A stretch of 50,950 nt of DNA from Candidatus Iainarchaeum sp. (GCA_028711485.1 JAQTSF010000001.1:1-50950); one strand, 5' to 3'. Positions 1 to 8,111 are shown, counted from the first letter of the stretch. The notes: generated from the sequence alone by a model not told the origin. Made by a program: numbers and translations.

Positions 1-564
1 TGCATCATATTTTGAACGTAATTTATGGGAAAATAGTTTTGCTGCTTTTCCAGTTATATTTGTTTTTTGGCATTTTTTAGAGATAAAACCATCTGAACTA
101 GAAGCTACTTTTAATGCAATAAAAGGTAGGTGTTTTTTAGTATAATGAAAAAAAACCTCGTTTAAATTTTCTGATTCTTTACTTAGGAGACTTGAAGCAG
201 TAATTATTTTATTTTTCCTTAAAACTTCTTCTCCTTTAACTTTGGTTGTTGGATCTTTTACACCAAAAATTACTTTTGAAATGCTATATTTTATTATTGC
301 AGCTGTACAGGGAGGGGTTTTACCATAATGAGAACAAGGTTCTAGTGTTACATATAGAATTGACCCTTTTATTAAGGATTTATTTTTAACTGAATTTATT
401 GCTTCTATTTCAGCGTGGGGAAGACCTGCTCTTTTGTGGAATCCTTTCCCAATTATTTTATTATTTTTAACAATGACTGCTCCTACATATGGATTTGGTG
501 AAGGAAATCCTTTTTTGGCAAGCTCAAGAGCAATAGACATAAAATATTTGTCTTGATTATTCAT
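1..564 (-). CDS. ribD: Bifunctional riboflavin deaminase-reductase RibD (partial, 3' end outside window)
   Basis: This open frame starts at ATG 564 and runs off the left edge. My translation begins MNNQDKYFMSIALELAKK. It carries the zinc cytidine-deaminase signature: HAE in GLPHAEIEAINS, then PCSHYGKTPPC. After the deaminase domain comes LPFIALKVASSSDG and an ITGKAAKLFSHKLRSKYDA stretch, which is the start of the RibD-type reductase domain. The enzyme deaminates and reduces the pyrimidine made by GTP cyclohydrolase II. A fused deaminase-reductase is the bacterial arrangement; many archaea use a stand-alone reductase. It lies on the same strand as ribA but is separated from it by an oppositely oriented gene. 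Confidence 0.93.
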   Translation of the reverse strand, partial: MNNQDKYFMSIALELAKKGFPSPNPYVGAVIVKNNKIIGKGFHKRAGLPHAEIEAINSVKNKSLIKGSILYVTLEPCSHYGKTPPCTAAIIKYSISKVIFGVKDPTTKVKGEEVLRKNKIITASSLLSKESENLNEVFFHYTKKHLPFIALKVASSSDGFISKKCQKTNITGKAAKLFSHKLRSKYDA

Positions 565-576
565 TTGGTTGTTATT

Positions 577-1047
577 ATGGTGGAAAAATTATATAGGTTG
601 CTATATCCTATGAGGGTAGTGTTTGTAGGGTCAGGAAATAAAGAAAAATCAAATATTATGGCTGCTGCTTGGTGTTATCCGCTTTCTTTTGATCCACCAA
701 TGTTTGGTGTTTCTATAAGTAAAAATAGATATACTTATGAATTAATAGAAAAATACAAAAAATTTAGTATAAATATTCCTGGTTTTGGATTGAAAGAAGC
801 TGTTTGGATTGTTGGAAAAGAAAGTGGAAGAGATTTAGATAAAATAGAAAAAGCTGGTTTAAGTGTTGAATTTATAGATAATGGATCCCCATTGGTAAAA
901 GAATGTAATTCTAGTTTAGATTGTAAATTAGTTGATAATATTGAAATGGGGGATCATGTGATGTTTGTTGGTAAAGTGGTAAATTTTTTGAAAAGAAAAG
1001 AAGGAAATGGGATTTATCAAAAGGGTGCTGAATTAGTAGAGTTTTAG
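577..1047 (+). CDS. Flavin reductase-like FMN-binding split-barrel protein
   Basis: This protein of about 156 residues begins MVEKLYRLLYPMRVVFVG and continues KSNIMAAAWCYPLSFDPPMFGVSISKNRYT cut by the family's usual spacing. That pattern is typical of the flavin reductase / flavoredoxin family, which binds FMN in a split beta-barrel. I chose ATG 577 because an earlier ATG at 553 would overlap the divergent ribD start at 564 and adds a non-family hydrophobic leader. The gene lies between ribD and ribA on the opposite strand and ends 2 bp from the ribA stop. The surrounding riboflavin genes suggest a flavin-linked role; the electron acceptor is unknown. Confidence 0.82.
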   Translation: MVEKLYRLLYPMRVVFVGSGNKEKSNIMAAAWCYPLSFDPPMFGVSISKNRYTYELIEKYKKFSINIPGFGLKEAVWIVGKESGRDLDKIEKAGLSVEFIDNGSPLVKECNSSLDCKLVDNIEMGDHVMFVGKVVNFLKRKEGNGIYQKGAELVEF

Positions 1048-1049
1048 GA

Positions 1050-1610
1050 TTATAACCAGTGACCTAATTTATCTTTTTTTGTAGTTAAATAATTCTTTGA
1101 GTGTTCAGATGGAGGAATTATTAAAGGAATTCTTTCGGTTATAATTACTCCGTTGGTAGATAATTGATCCATTTTATCAGGATTATTTGTAAGTAATCTT
1201 ATTTTTTTTATATTAAAAAAATCTAAAATTTTTTTTACTTCTTTATAAGATCTTAAATCAGAAGCAAAGCCAAGCTGATGATTTGCATCAACTGTATCTA
1301 AACCACCATCCTGGAGTTCGTAGGCTTTTATTTTATTATTTAGGCCTATTCCTCTTCCTTCTTGATTCCTTAAATAGATGAGTAGACCACCTTCTTTTGA
1401 AATCAATTCTAAAGATTTATCCAATTGTTTTTTGCAATCACATCTTAAAGATTGGAAAATTTCACTTGTTAGACATTCGGAATGAACTCTTACCAAAATA
1501 TTTTCTGTATTAAAAATATCACCTTTTACAAGAGCTATCAAATCATCTGAAAAAGAATAAATTGTGAATTGACCGAAAGAGGTTGGGAGTACTGCTTTTG
1601 GGATGTTCAT
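1050..1610 (-). CDS. ribA: GTP cyclohydrolase II
   Basis: RibA converts GTP to 2,5-diamino-6-ribosylamino-4-pyrimidinone 5'-phosphate, the first step of riboflavin synthesis. The 186-residue protein has zinc ligands Cys46, Cys57 and Cys59 in HSECLTSEIFQSLRCDC, the NQEGRGIGL catalytic segment at about 82-90, and DANHQLGFASDLRSY further on. Length matches stand-alone bacterial RibA. Many archaea instead use GTP cyclohydrolase III, so this is a bacterial-style entry step. It starts 7 bp after the ribC-ribH stop and is probably cotranscribed with ribB and ribCH. Confidence 0.95.
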   Translation of the reverse strand: MNIPKAVLPTSFGQFTIYSFSDDLIALVKGDIFNTENILVRVHSECLTSEIFQSLRCDCKKQLDKSLELISKEGGLLIYLRNQEGRGIGLNNKIKAYELQDGGLDTVDANHQLGFASDLRSYKEVKKILDFFNIKKIRLLTNNPDKMDQLSTNGVIITERIPLIIPPSEHSKNYLTTKKDKLGHWL

Positions 1611-1617
1611 ACTATCA

Positions 1618-2508
1618 CTATTTTTTTAGACTTTGAATTAATTTTATTGCTGCGTCTACAGCTCTTTCTGCGTATTCTTTTTTTCTTGCTTCTGCCTGCT
1701 CCTCTGTTGCTCCCGGACCGATTATCCCTAAAGCAATTGGTTTGTTAAATTCTAAGGAGAGCTTAATTAATGCCTGAGCTGTTGAATGACCAATCACCTC
1801 ATCATGTAATGTGTCTCCTTTTATTATTGCACCTAAGACCACTACCCCATCATTAGTCTTATCATAAAGAAGTTTCTTAGCTGCAAGAGGAACATCATAT
1901 GCGCCAGGAACGCGTATTATTGTAATATTATTAGTATTGATTATTGTTTGAGAGTTAATATGTTCTATTGCAAATTTTTCCATTTCTTTTGTGATTTGAG
2001 AGTTAAATTCACAAACTACAAAGGCAAGTTTAATTTTCTTTTCTTTGTTTGGGGTTACTTCTCCTTCATCTTCTTTACCTTGTCTAATGCCTTTTCCTGC
2101 ATTCTTAATTAATTTTTCTGGAGAAATGGATAAATCAATTAAATTATGAATGTGTTTTCTTATTCTGCTATTACAAATTTCAAAAAATTCTTTTTCATTC
2201 CAGGCTTCGTTTTCATGGACAAAAACCTCGATTATGTGTTTATTTGTAAGTAATTTTGCTTGTTGAATTCCTAGAGAAGCCTCATGCCCGCATTGAGTAT
2301 CTATTGGTGCTCCTCCAACCATACCTAATGCAATTACAGAATCACAACCAGAGTCTAGAAGTATTTTACACTCTACTGCAAGGTCTTTTACCCCCGGAAC
2401 GGTTTTTCTGATATGTTTAATATTTGAATAAGATTTTTCTAGTTCATCAATTGCAATTTCTCCCATATTTACTCTGGAAAACATCGTATCTATAATACCA
2501 ACTTTCAT
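1618..2508 (-). CDS. Fused archaeal riboflavin synthase (RibC) and lumazine synthase (RibH)
   Basis: This 296-residue protein joins two paralogous enzymes. Residues 1 to about 147 (MKVGIIDTMFSRVNMG, then VPGVKDLAVECKILL, GAPIDTQCGHEASLG and VHENEAWNEKE) match archaeal riboflavin synthase. A charged linker at about 142-157 leads to 6,7-dimethyl-8-ribityllumazine synthase at 158-296 (VVCEFNSQITKEM, VPGAYDVPLAAKKL, GAIIKGDTLHDEVIGHS). I chose ATG 2508 because AGGTGA lies just upstream, inside the end of ribB, and the alternative ATG 2544 adds a non-family tail. The two halves catalyse consecutive reactions, so fusion may aid channelling. No frameshift or internal stop separates the domains. Confidence 0.93.
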   Translation of the reverse strand: MKVGIIDTMFSRVNMGEIAIDELEKSYSNIKHIRKTVPGVKDLAVECKILLDSGCDSVIALGMVGGAPIDTQCGHEASLGIQQAKLLTNKHIIEVFVHENEAWNEKEFFEICNSRIRKHIHNLIDLSISPEKLIKNAGKGIRQGKEDEGEVTPNKEKKIKLAFVVCEFNSQITKEMEKFAIEHINSQTIINTNNITIIRVPGAYDVPLAAKKLLYDKTNDGVVVLGAIIKGDTLHDEVIGHSTAQALIKLSLEFNKPIALGIIGPGATEEQAEARKKEYAERAVDAAIKLIQSLKK

Positions 2509-2512
2509 AAAT

Positions 2513-3157
2513 TCACCTAAACAATTCTTTTTCTTTTGAGGCATCGATTAGAAGAAAATCATTTTCTTTGGCAAAAACTTTTGCAGATTCAATTGAAAGT
2601 GCGTTGCCATCCTCTCCGAGCATTTCACAGATAACTGCTATTGGAAGAAGACCGGCTTTCTTACATAAAAAAGTGCTTAATTCTGTGTGACCTCTTCTTA
2701 ATTGTAATGACTTTGCTGAGCGTAGTAAAAAGACGTGCCCTGGGGAATAGAATTCATTATAGAATTTTTCTTTGTTTTTGGATTCGAGAGTATTATAAAA
2801 TTCTAAAATTGTTTTTGCACGGTCTTTATCTGTGATTCCTGTAAAGGTTTTCCTATGATTTATAGATAAAGAAAATGCTGGTTTATCCCCATAAGGGGTT
2901 TTTGAAATTTTAAGAGAGGAGTATTGCTCTGGAAGAACTTCTGAAATAAAGGGAATGTTTAGAAAATCTGAAAGTTCGGCAGATGTTGAAACACAAATTA
3001 AGCCGCCTGCATGTGTTCTTAGGAATTGGATTTGTTTGTAAGTAATCTTTTTAGGGTAAAAAAGCATGTCTATTTCATCTTCTCTTTTTCCTCCATCATA
3101 AAGAAGAATTGGGGTGTGAGATAAAAGTGAAGTTTTTATTTGAATTAAATCGACCAT
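2513..3157 (-). CDS. ribB: 3,4-dihydroxy-2-butanone 4-phosphate synthase
   Basis: RibB makes the four-carbon unit of riboflavin from ribulose 5-phosphate. The 214-residue sequence shows the acidic metal-binding segment YDGGKREDEIDML near residues 20-32, AGGLICVS near 50-57, and RGHTEL at 155-160, followed by GLLPIAVICEMLGEDGNAL. It is the first gene of a ribB-ribCH-ribA run on the minus strand, with a 4 bp gap to the next start. Upstream, a TTTTAA element about 26 bp before the ATG fits a leaderless start. That element lies inside a strong palindrome listed separately. Confidence 0.95.
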   Translation of the reverse strand: MVDLIQIKTSLLSHTPILLYDGGKREDEIDMLFYPKKITYKQIQFLRTHAGGLICVSTSAELSDFLNIPFISEVLPEQYSSLKISKTPYGDKPAFSLSINHRKTFTGITDKDRAKTILEFYNTLESKNKEKFYNEFYSPGHVFLLRSAKSLQLRRGHTELSTFLCKKAGLLPIAVICEMLGEDGNALSIESAKVFAKENDFLLIDASKEKELFR

Positions 3158-3172
3158 AGATATATATAGTTA

Positions 3173-3194
3173 AATTACTATTAAAATAGTAATT
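3173..3194. promoter_or_regulatory. Palindrome overlapping the ribB promoter, candidate repressor operator
   Basis: AATTACTATT and AATAGTAATT form a perfect 10 bp inverted repeat with a 2 bp centre. It lies 16 bp upstream of ribB. Its centre contains the TTTTAA element that best fits the ribB TATA box, so a bound protein would block transcription. The RibK in this window (20293-20910) has an N-terminal helix-turn-helix domain, and archaeal RbkR-type RibK proteins are known to regulate riboflavin genes. A related half-site, ATTACTATTT, lies at 20947-20956 just upstream of ribK. Binding by RibK is inference. Confidence 0.45.
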
Positions 3195-3210
3195 ACTTAA
3201 AAATTGGTAA

Positions 3211-4677
3211 TTATTTAAAGGTGGAAAGTTTGGTCTGCCCGAGAGGCTTCTTTTCCCCTACTATAATATACCCATCTTTCTTAAAAGAAATGTTCGAGAG
3301 AATGCTTTTCATTTTTTTCTCCCGGTTGATAGATGCCCAGTAAAAATATTCATCCCTACTTTTCCGTGTAATTAAAATATATACTTCACCTTGAGAGAAA
3401 CGCCCGGTTCTCCCTCTTCTTTGAATTGAACGAATTTCACTAGGAATGGGTTCATAAAAAATTACTACATCTACTGCAGGTATATCTAAACCTTCTTCGC
3501 CTACGGAAGAAGAACATAATATGTTAAATTTTCCTTCTCTGAAATCAGATAGAGTTTCTTCTTGAAGTTTTTTTGTGAAATTATCCTTTTTTCCCATAAA
3601 AACCCGGGAATTAAAATTGTTTTTATTTAGGTGTTTAGATATTAGAGTTATTTGATCACGATATTGTGCAAAAACAATAATTTTCTTATTTTTAAGAGTA
3701 GAAAGAATGGTTGTTAATAGTTCTAATTTTGGATGGGATTGAGAGGGTAGTAGTAAAATTCTTTTTATTAGGGGATTGTTTAGAAGAATTTTAGAAGATT
3801 TTGTGGTTTTTTCACTTAACCGATTGATATATTGTTGAAGAACTTGTAGTGATTGAGTTTCTAGAAGTTCAACCATATGTAATAGATTTAGTAAAAGTGC
3901 GTAGTTCAAAAGAGCAATAAATTTGGTTTTTTTAGAGGATTTTAGTATTCTAACCCTTAAATGCATAAATTGGGTTTTGGATTTGAGAGGTGGAGGAAAA
4001 CCGAAAGCTGCCAGAACTTTTGCGTATTTTGAGATAAGAGACTCCAAATCTCGTTTTATTAACATGTACGTTGGTGGAAGATCTACAAACTGCCAAAAGA
4101 TATTTGTTTGATGTGTATAGGGTTTTACATCAATATCTGTGGTGGTACGAAGTTCTACGTTTTTGATATACAGATTAGAAAGAACCTCTTCTATTCTTTC
4201 TTTTCTTCCGCCGGGAGAAGCAGTTAATGAAACTATTAATGCATTATCTTTTACTTTTTCAGCTATTTTTACATAGGCATAATCCCCAACAGCTCTATGA
4301 CCCTCATCAAATATAATTAAGGAAAATTGAGGGGAAAGTAATTTGTTTTTTAAATCATTGTTAATTGTTTGGGGTGTGGCGACGATAATTTTCTTATTAT
4401 ATTCCTCTTTTCGTTTTTTTGGTGGAAGATCTCCTGTAACTATAGTTACATTAGTTTTTTCACTATCTAAAATTGAGGTAATAGAGTTAAAATGTTGAAG
4501 AACTAGTGGTTTTGTAGGCGCCAAAAATAAGCATCTCCCAGAGGAAATTTTATCCTTGATTAACATAAGTGCAATTAGTGTTTTACCTAGTCCCGTCGGA
4601 AGAACAACTAAAGTATTACCTTTACGTAGAATAGAATCAAAAATATTTTTCTGATATTCACGAGGGGTTAGATTCAT
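3211..4677 (-). CDS. Hef/FANCM-family superfamily 2 helicase without nuclease domain
   Basis: This 488-residue protein aligns by eye with the helicase half of archaeal Hef. It has Walker A PTGLGKT (27-33), APTKPLVLQH, TPQTINNDL, DEGH (124-127), TASPG (152-156), the Hef insert with HMVELLETQSL, VGEEGLDIPAVD and QRRGRTGR. Hef unwinds stalled replication forks. The XPF-like nuclease and HhH domains of euryarchaeal Hef are absent. The tail ends QTKLSTFK, which resembles a PCNA-interacting motif. I chose ATG 4677 because the protein then begins MNLTPREYQ and a TATTTTTATT element lies about 25-28 bp upstream. Motif II is DEGH rather than DEAH. Confidence 0.9.
   Translation of the reverse strand: MNLTPREYQKNIFDSILRKGNTLVVLPTGLGKTLIALMLIKDKISSGRCLFLAPTKPLVLQHFNSITSILDSEKTNVTIVTGDLPPKKRKEEYNKKIIVATPQTINNDLKNKLLSPQFSLIIFDEGHRAVGDYAYVKIAEKVKDNALIVSLTASPGGRKERIEEVLSNLYIKNVELRTTTDIDVKPYTHQTNIFWQFVDLPPTYMLIKRDLESLISKYAKVLAAFGFPPPLKSKTQFMHLRVRILKSSKKTKFIALLNYALLLNLLHMVELLETQSLQVLQQYINRLSEKTTKSSKILLNNPLIKRILLLPSQSHPKLELLTTILSTLKNKKIIVFAQYRDQITLISKHLNKNNFNSRVFMGKKDNFTKKLQEETLSDFREGKFNILCSSSVGEEGLDIPAVDVVIFYEPIPSEIRSIQRRGRTGRFSQGEVYILITRKSRDEYFYWASINREKKMKSILSNISFKKDGYIIVGEKKPLGQTKLSTFK
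4435..4450. repeat. 16 bp palindrome, copy 1 (inside Hef gene)
   Basis: TGTAACTATAGTTACA is a perfect palindrome. An identical copy lies 355 bp away at 4790-4805, and identity extends to 18 bp (plus TT). This copy is within Hef coding sequence and encodes VTIVT. It may be coincidental or a binding site. Confidence 0.5.
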
Positions 4678-4789
4678 TAATAATAAATATATTGAAAAGT
4701 AATAAAAATAGAGTTTAGAGTTAATTGATAGGGGTTGGTTTTCCACTATTAAGTTTATTTTTTTATTTTTTATTTTTATTGTTTGTTAT

Positions 4790-4805
4790 TGTAACTATAG
4801 TTACA
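4790..4805. promoter_or_regulatory. 16 bp palindrome, copy 2, candidate operator upstream of the Cas2-like gene
   Basis: The same TGTAACTATAGTTACA palindrome lies immediately upstream of TTTTTATTATTTA (4806-4818). That T-rich element is about 25 bp before ATG 4836 and fits a TATA box. The palindrome therefore occupies the position where a regulator or BRE-adjacent factor could bind. Function is inferred only from position and symmetry. Confidence 0.4.
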
Positions 4806-4835
4806 TTTTTATTATTTATGTTTTATTATTACTTT

Positions 4836-5072
4836 ATGTTTTATGTTTATTTCTATGATTTAACTCCAAAATCTCCAAGAAATTACAACAAATTAAAAAG
4901 GAAATTCTACTATCATTTAAATAAATTAAAAATAGATAAAAGTTATTGGAAAAACAAATCTGTCCTCGTAATTCCTCCTGAAATGGAAGGGATTATGGAT
5001 TCATTTTTTATCTCTTTTAAGCCAGAAATAGAAGTATATAAATTACAAACAAAATTTATTGAAGAAATTTAA
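4836..5072 (+). CDS. Small Cas2-fold-like protein (tentative)
   Basis: From ATG 4836 this gives a 78-residue protein starting MFYVYFYDLTPKSPRN. The pattern beta strand with YD, a basic helix (YNKLKRKFYYHLNKL), a strand SVLVIPP, then IEVYKLQ resembles the ferredoxin-like fold of Cas2/VapD-type proteins. There is no cas1 or CRISPR array in the window. Upstream ATGs at 4725 and 4818 would add a very hydrophobic, low-complexity leader translated from AT-rich promoter DNA. A TATA-like element about 25 bp before 4836 supports the shorter form. It diverges from the Hef helicase. The family call is by eye and uncertain. Confidence 0.5.
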   Translation: MFYVYFYDLTPKSPRNYNKLKRKFYYHLNKLKIDKSYWKNKSVLVIPPEMEGIMDSFFISFKPEIEVYKLQTKFIEEI

Positions 5073-5095
5073 TAGTGGAAATTAAGGGTCTCTCT

Positions 5096-6640
5096 TTAAA
5101 TCTCTACTTCACAATAAACAACATTAAAATTAATACCGTGTTCTTCTAGAACTTTTTTTGATATCTCTCCTACAACTCCAATTTTCCCCCCATTTTCAAT
5201 TATTTCTCCCCCTCTTCCCTTTTCAAAACTCTCTAATATACAATTATTTATTTTCAATTCCCTACCCAACTCTTCAAACAGAACCTGAACCACTCCACGT
5301 ATATTATTAAAATCAACTTTATTATCCATAATAGAAAAGACTACTCTTTTTTGCTCCTCTTTATTCTCATAACAAACCCCTATTTCATATATCTTTTGAG
5401 GTAAACCACCTGTTTTGTTATCCATCAAAACCTTCAAAAATGATTCAAAAAAATCTCTTTTTATATATCCATACTCTTCATTACAAGGATTTAGTACCTC
5501 TAATCCTTTTTTGTCTTTGCTTAGTACGGGTGTAACAATTTCTAAAAAACCAATTCCATTCAAAATTTCTCGTATTTCTCTTTCTAAAACACTCCTTTTA
5601 GAGTATTTTCCAACTGTAAAAAAATTTGGTATATTTGGTTCTATTTTTTCATAACCATAACCAATCAAAACATCTTCTATAATATCAATATAACTAATTA
5701 TATCTCCTCTATAAGGTGGGATTTCTATCGCATTTTTTATAAAATATCCCATTTTTTCAAGACTTTCCTCTACTTCTTTCTTTTTCATTTCAAATCCAAC
5801 AAGAGCATTTATTTTTTTTAAATCAATTTTTTCTTTTTTATATTCTAATTTTGGATATATTTCTTTTCCTATTTTTACCTGATATATTTCTCCTCCAATA
5901 TCTACAAGACTGCAAGCAAGTATATTCAATGCATTTTCAACACTTTCTTTATGGGTACCTGTAACATCTATCAATATATTTTTTGTATTTTTACCTAATT
6001 TTGTCCTATCCTCATTTATTATTGGAGGAAAAGACAACACCTTTCCACTATTTTTTTCATAAATTAACGGATACTTTCCTTCTTTAACAAGATGTTTATA
6101 TTCAACTCCTTTTGGATGCGTTTCAAGAATCTCTTTTATTGTCATTTCCTCTTGAGATTCTAAAGGAACAAATTTATACTCTTTAACTGCTTCATAAATC
6201 AAGGGAAATGTTATAACATCCAAATTATGTAACCCTATTGCAATTTTCTTCCTTTTCCTCCCAAAAGTTTCATGCATTTTTTCTTGCGCATCAATCAATC
6301 CTAATAATTCTTCCTCATCAATATTCACATTTTTAACAACACACATTGCAATATACGGGCGGACATCTTTCACATTTTCTTTTACAAACAACTCATAATC
6401 TGATTTTTTTGAAACATATTTTTTATTCTTTTTTCCAACAAAATTTTCAATAGCTCGTATAATTCCTTGAACCAAATAACAGTCTGGGCGATTGGGTGTA
6501 ACCTCTATTTTTATATCCTCTTCTGAAAATTCACAAGGAAGGCCCAACCCATCTAAAATTTCCTTTATTTTATCTTTTTTTAAGTTTGTTTTTTCTTCCA
6601 AATATCTTATTTTAACATTTACTACAGCCAACAAAAACAC
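5096..6640 (-). CDS. pheT: Phenylalanyl-tRNA synthetase beta subunit
   Basis: PheT pairs with PheS to charge tRNA-Phe. The sequence of about 510 residues has the archaeal B-subunit pattern: IEVTPNRPDCYLVQGIIRA near the N terminus, GLHNLDVITFPLIYEA, then HPKGVEYKHLV, SFPPIINEDRTKLG, IDVTGTHKESVENALNI and a late VLIGYGYEKIEPNIP. There is no ATG; the frame opens with GTG 6640, with TTG at 6634 and 6631 also possible. AGGTG just upstream best fits TTG 6631, giving MAVVNVKIRYLEE. The start overlaps the purF 3' end by about 20-29 bp, which implies translational coupling. pheS is not in the window. Confidence 0.93.
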   Translation of the reverse strand: MFLLAVVNVKIRYLEEKTNLKKDKIKEILDGLGLPCEFSEEDIKIEVTPNRPDCYLVQGIIRAIENFVGKKNKKYVSKKSDYELFVKENVKDVRPYIAMCVVKNVNIDEEELLGLIDAQEKMHETFGRKRKKIAIGLHNLDVITFPLIYEAVKEYKFVPLESQEEMTIKEILETHPKGVEYKHLVKEGKYPLIYEKNSGKVLSFPPIINEDRTKLGKNTKNILIDVTGTHKESVENALNILACSLVDIGGEIYQVKIGKEIYPKLEYKKEKIDLKKINALVGFEMKKKEVEESLEKMGYFIKNAIEIPPYRGDIISYIDIIEDVLIGYGYEKIEPNIPNFFTVGKYSKRSVLEREIREILNGIGFLEIVTPVLSKDKKGLEVLNPCNEEYGYIKRDFFESFLKVLMDNKTGGLPQKIYEIGVCYENKEEQKRVVFSIMDNKVDFNNIRGVVQVLFEELGRELKINNCILESFEKGRGGEIIENGGKIGVVGEISKKVLEEHGINFNVVYCEVEI

Positions 6641-8015
6641 CTTTTTTTTCCTTTTCTTTTTGAGCTATTCCCTTCACATATTCTGAAAAATATTCTCCAT
6701 TTAAACATCCAGTACAGATATTTTTCCCTAATGCTTTTTTTAATCCATCTAAACTCAAATAACCCAAACTTTCAACATCCAAATACTTTCTTATTTCTTC
6801 AATTTCTTTATTATTTGCTATCAATTCTTCATATGTAGGCATATCTACCCCATAAAAACAAGGATGTTTGATAGGTGGGCAAGTTATTCTCAAATGTACT
6901 TCTTTTGCACCTGCTTTTCTAACCATTTTTATTATTTCTCGCATTGTAGTTCCTCTTACAATACTATCATCTATAAGAATAATTCTTTTTCCCTCTAATA
7001 CAGATTTTATTGGATTAAGCTTTCTTTTAACAGCTTCCCTTCTCTTATCCTGTCTCATCATAATAAAAGTTCTTCCAATATATCTATTTTTTATCAAACC
7101 CTCATCATAGGGTATCCCACTACTTTCTGAAAATGCCATAGCAGCAGTTCGTGAAGTGTCTGGCACCGGAACAACAATATCTGCATCTGCAGGATGTTCT
7201 TTAGCAAGTATTTTTCCTAATTCTCTCCTAACATCATTAACTGAAAGATCATTAATTATAGAATCTGGCCTTGAAAAATATACATATTCAAACATACAAT
7301 TTTTTTGCTCTTTTTTAATTATCTCTTTTTTTTCAATTCTTCCATTATCTATAATTAACAATTCTCCCCCAAATATTTGGCCGGAGTATTCAAATCCTAA
7401 TACATCAAAAATAACCGACTCTGAACCAAAACAATATTCCCCATCACGTTTTCCCATAACTAAAGGTCTTATTGCATGGGGGTCTCTAAATATTACCAAT
7501 TTTCCATTAATTATTGCTACTACAGAATACGATCCAACAGTTTTTTCCATCAGTATCTTTACAGCTTCTTCAATACTTTTTCCTTTTTTCATTTCTTCAT
7601 AAATTAAGTATACAAAAGGTTCACTATCCACAGTCCCCCTAAATTCATATCCTTTTTCTTCCAATTCCTTTCTTAATTCAATATAATTAGAAACATGTCC
7701 GTTGTGTGCTAATGCGATATTTTTATATTGTACAGGCTGAACATCTTCAATTTTACATCTTCCTGTAGTGGGATACCTCGTATGCCCTATTCCAATATTC
7801 CCAACTATCTTCAAATCTTCTTCTTTTGTTGTTTCTGAAACTAATCCCAAACCAACCCGTCTTTCCAAATTTCCTTTATTATAAATAACAAAACCATTTG
7901 CATCTTGTCCTCTATGTTGGATGGACATTAATCCATCATACATAATAATTCCCATTTCTTTTTCTTCTTTTAAATAAACAGCAATAATTCCACATTCCTC
8001 TCTAATATTTTTCAT
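6612..8015 (-). CDS. purF: Amidophosphoribosyltransferase
   Basis: PurF catalyses the first committed step of purine synthesis, transferring glutamine nitrogen to PRPP. The 467-residue protein has a short propeptide before Cys8 (MKNIREECGIIAVY), the catalytic N-terminal cysteine after processing. The glutaminase domain shows HTRYPTTG, ALAHNGH and GTVDSEPFVY, and the PRTase domain shows ILIDDSIVRGTT. The late CTGC (in NICTGCLNGEY) fits iron-sulfur or metal-binding PurF types. A TTTTTATAC element about 25 bp upstream suggests a leaderless transcript starting at the ATG. Confidence 0.96.
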   Translation of the reverse strand: MKNIREECGIIAVYLKEEKEMGIIMYDGLMSIQHRGQDANGFVIYNKGNLERRVGLGLVSETTKEEDLKIVGNIGIGHTRYPTTGRCKIEDVQPVQYKNIALAHNGHVSNYIELRKELEEKGYEFRGTVDSEPFVYLIYEEMKKGKSIEEAVKILMEKTVGSYSVVAIINGKLVIFRDPHAIRPLVMGKRDGEYCFGSESVIFDVLGFEYSGQIFGGELLIIDNGRIEKKEIIKKEQKNCMFEYVYFSRPDSIINDLSVNDVRRELGKILAKEHPADADIVVPVPDTSRTAAMAFSESSGIPYDEGLIKNRYIGRTFIMMRQDKRREAVKRKLNPIKSVLEGKRIILIDDSIVRGTTMREIIKMVRKAGAKEVHLRITCPPIKHPCFYGVDMPTYEELIANNKEIEEIRKYLDVESLGYLSLDGLKKALGKNICTGCLNGEYFSEYVKGIAQKEKEKKGVFVGCSKC

Positions 8016-8111
8016 AATATCACTAGCGCACTAAATTTTTTATACTACTATCTATATTGAATGCAAAATATTATTAAGAGTTTAGAAATAGAAAAATAAA
8101 AAAAATAAAAA

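Noticed and set aside
4725..4835. Hydrophobic N-terminal extension of the Cas2-like protein
   Set aside because: It is translated from AT-rich promoter DNA, contains the palindrome and TATA-like element, and has no ribosome-binding site.
7156..7602. Long open frame on the plus strand inside purF, and many similar antisense frames (for example 13708-14055, 47873-48301)
   Set aside because: They are low-complexity shadows of strongly conserved genes on the opposite strand, with no family signatures.
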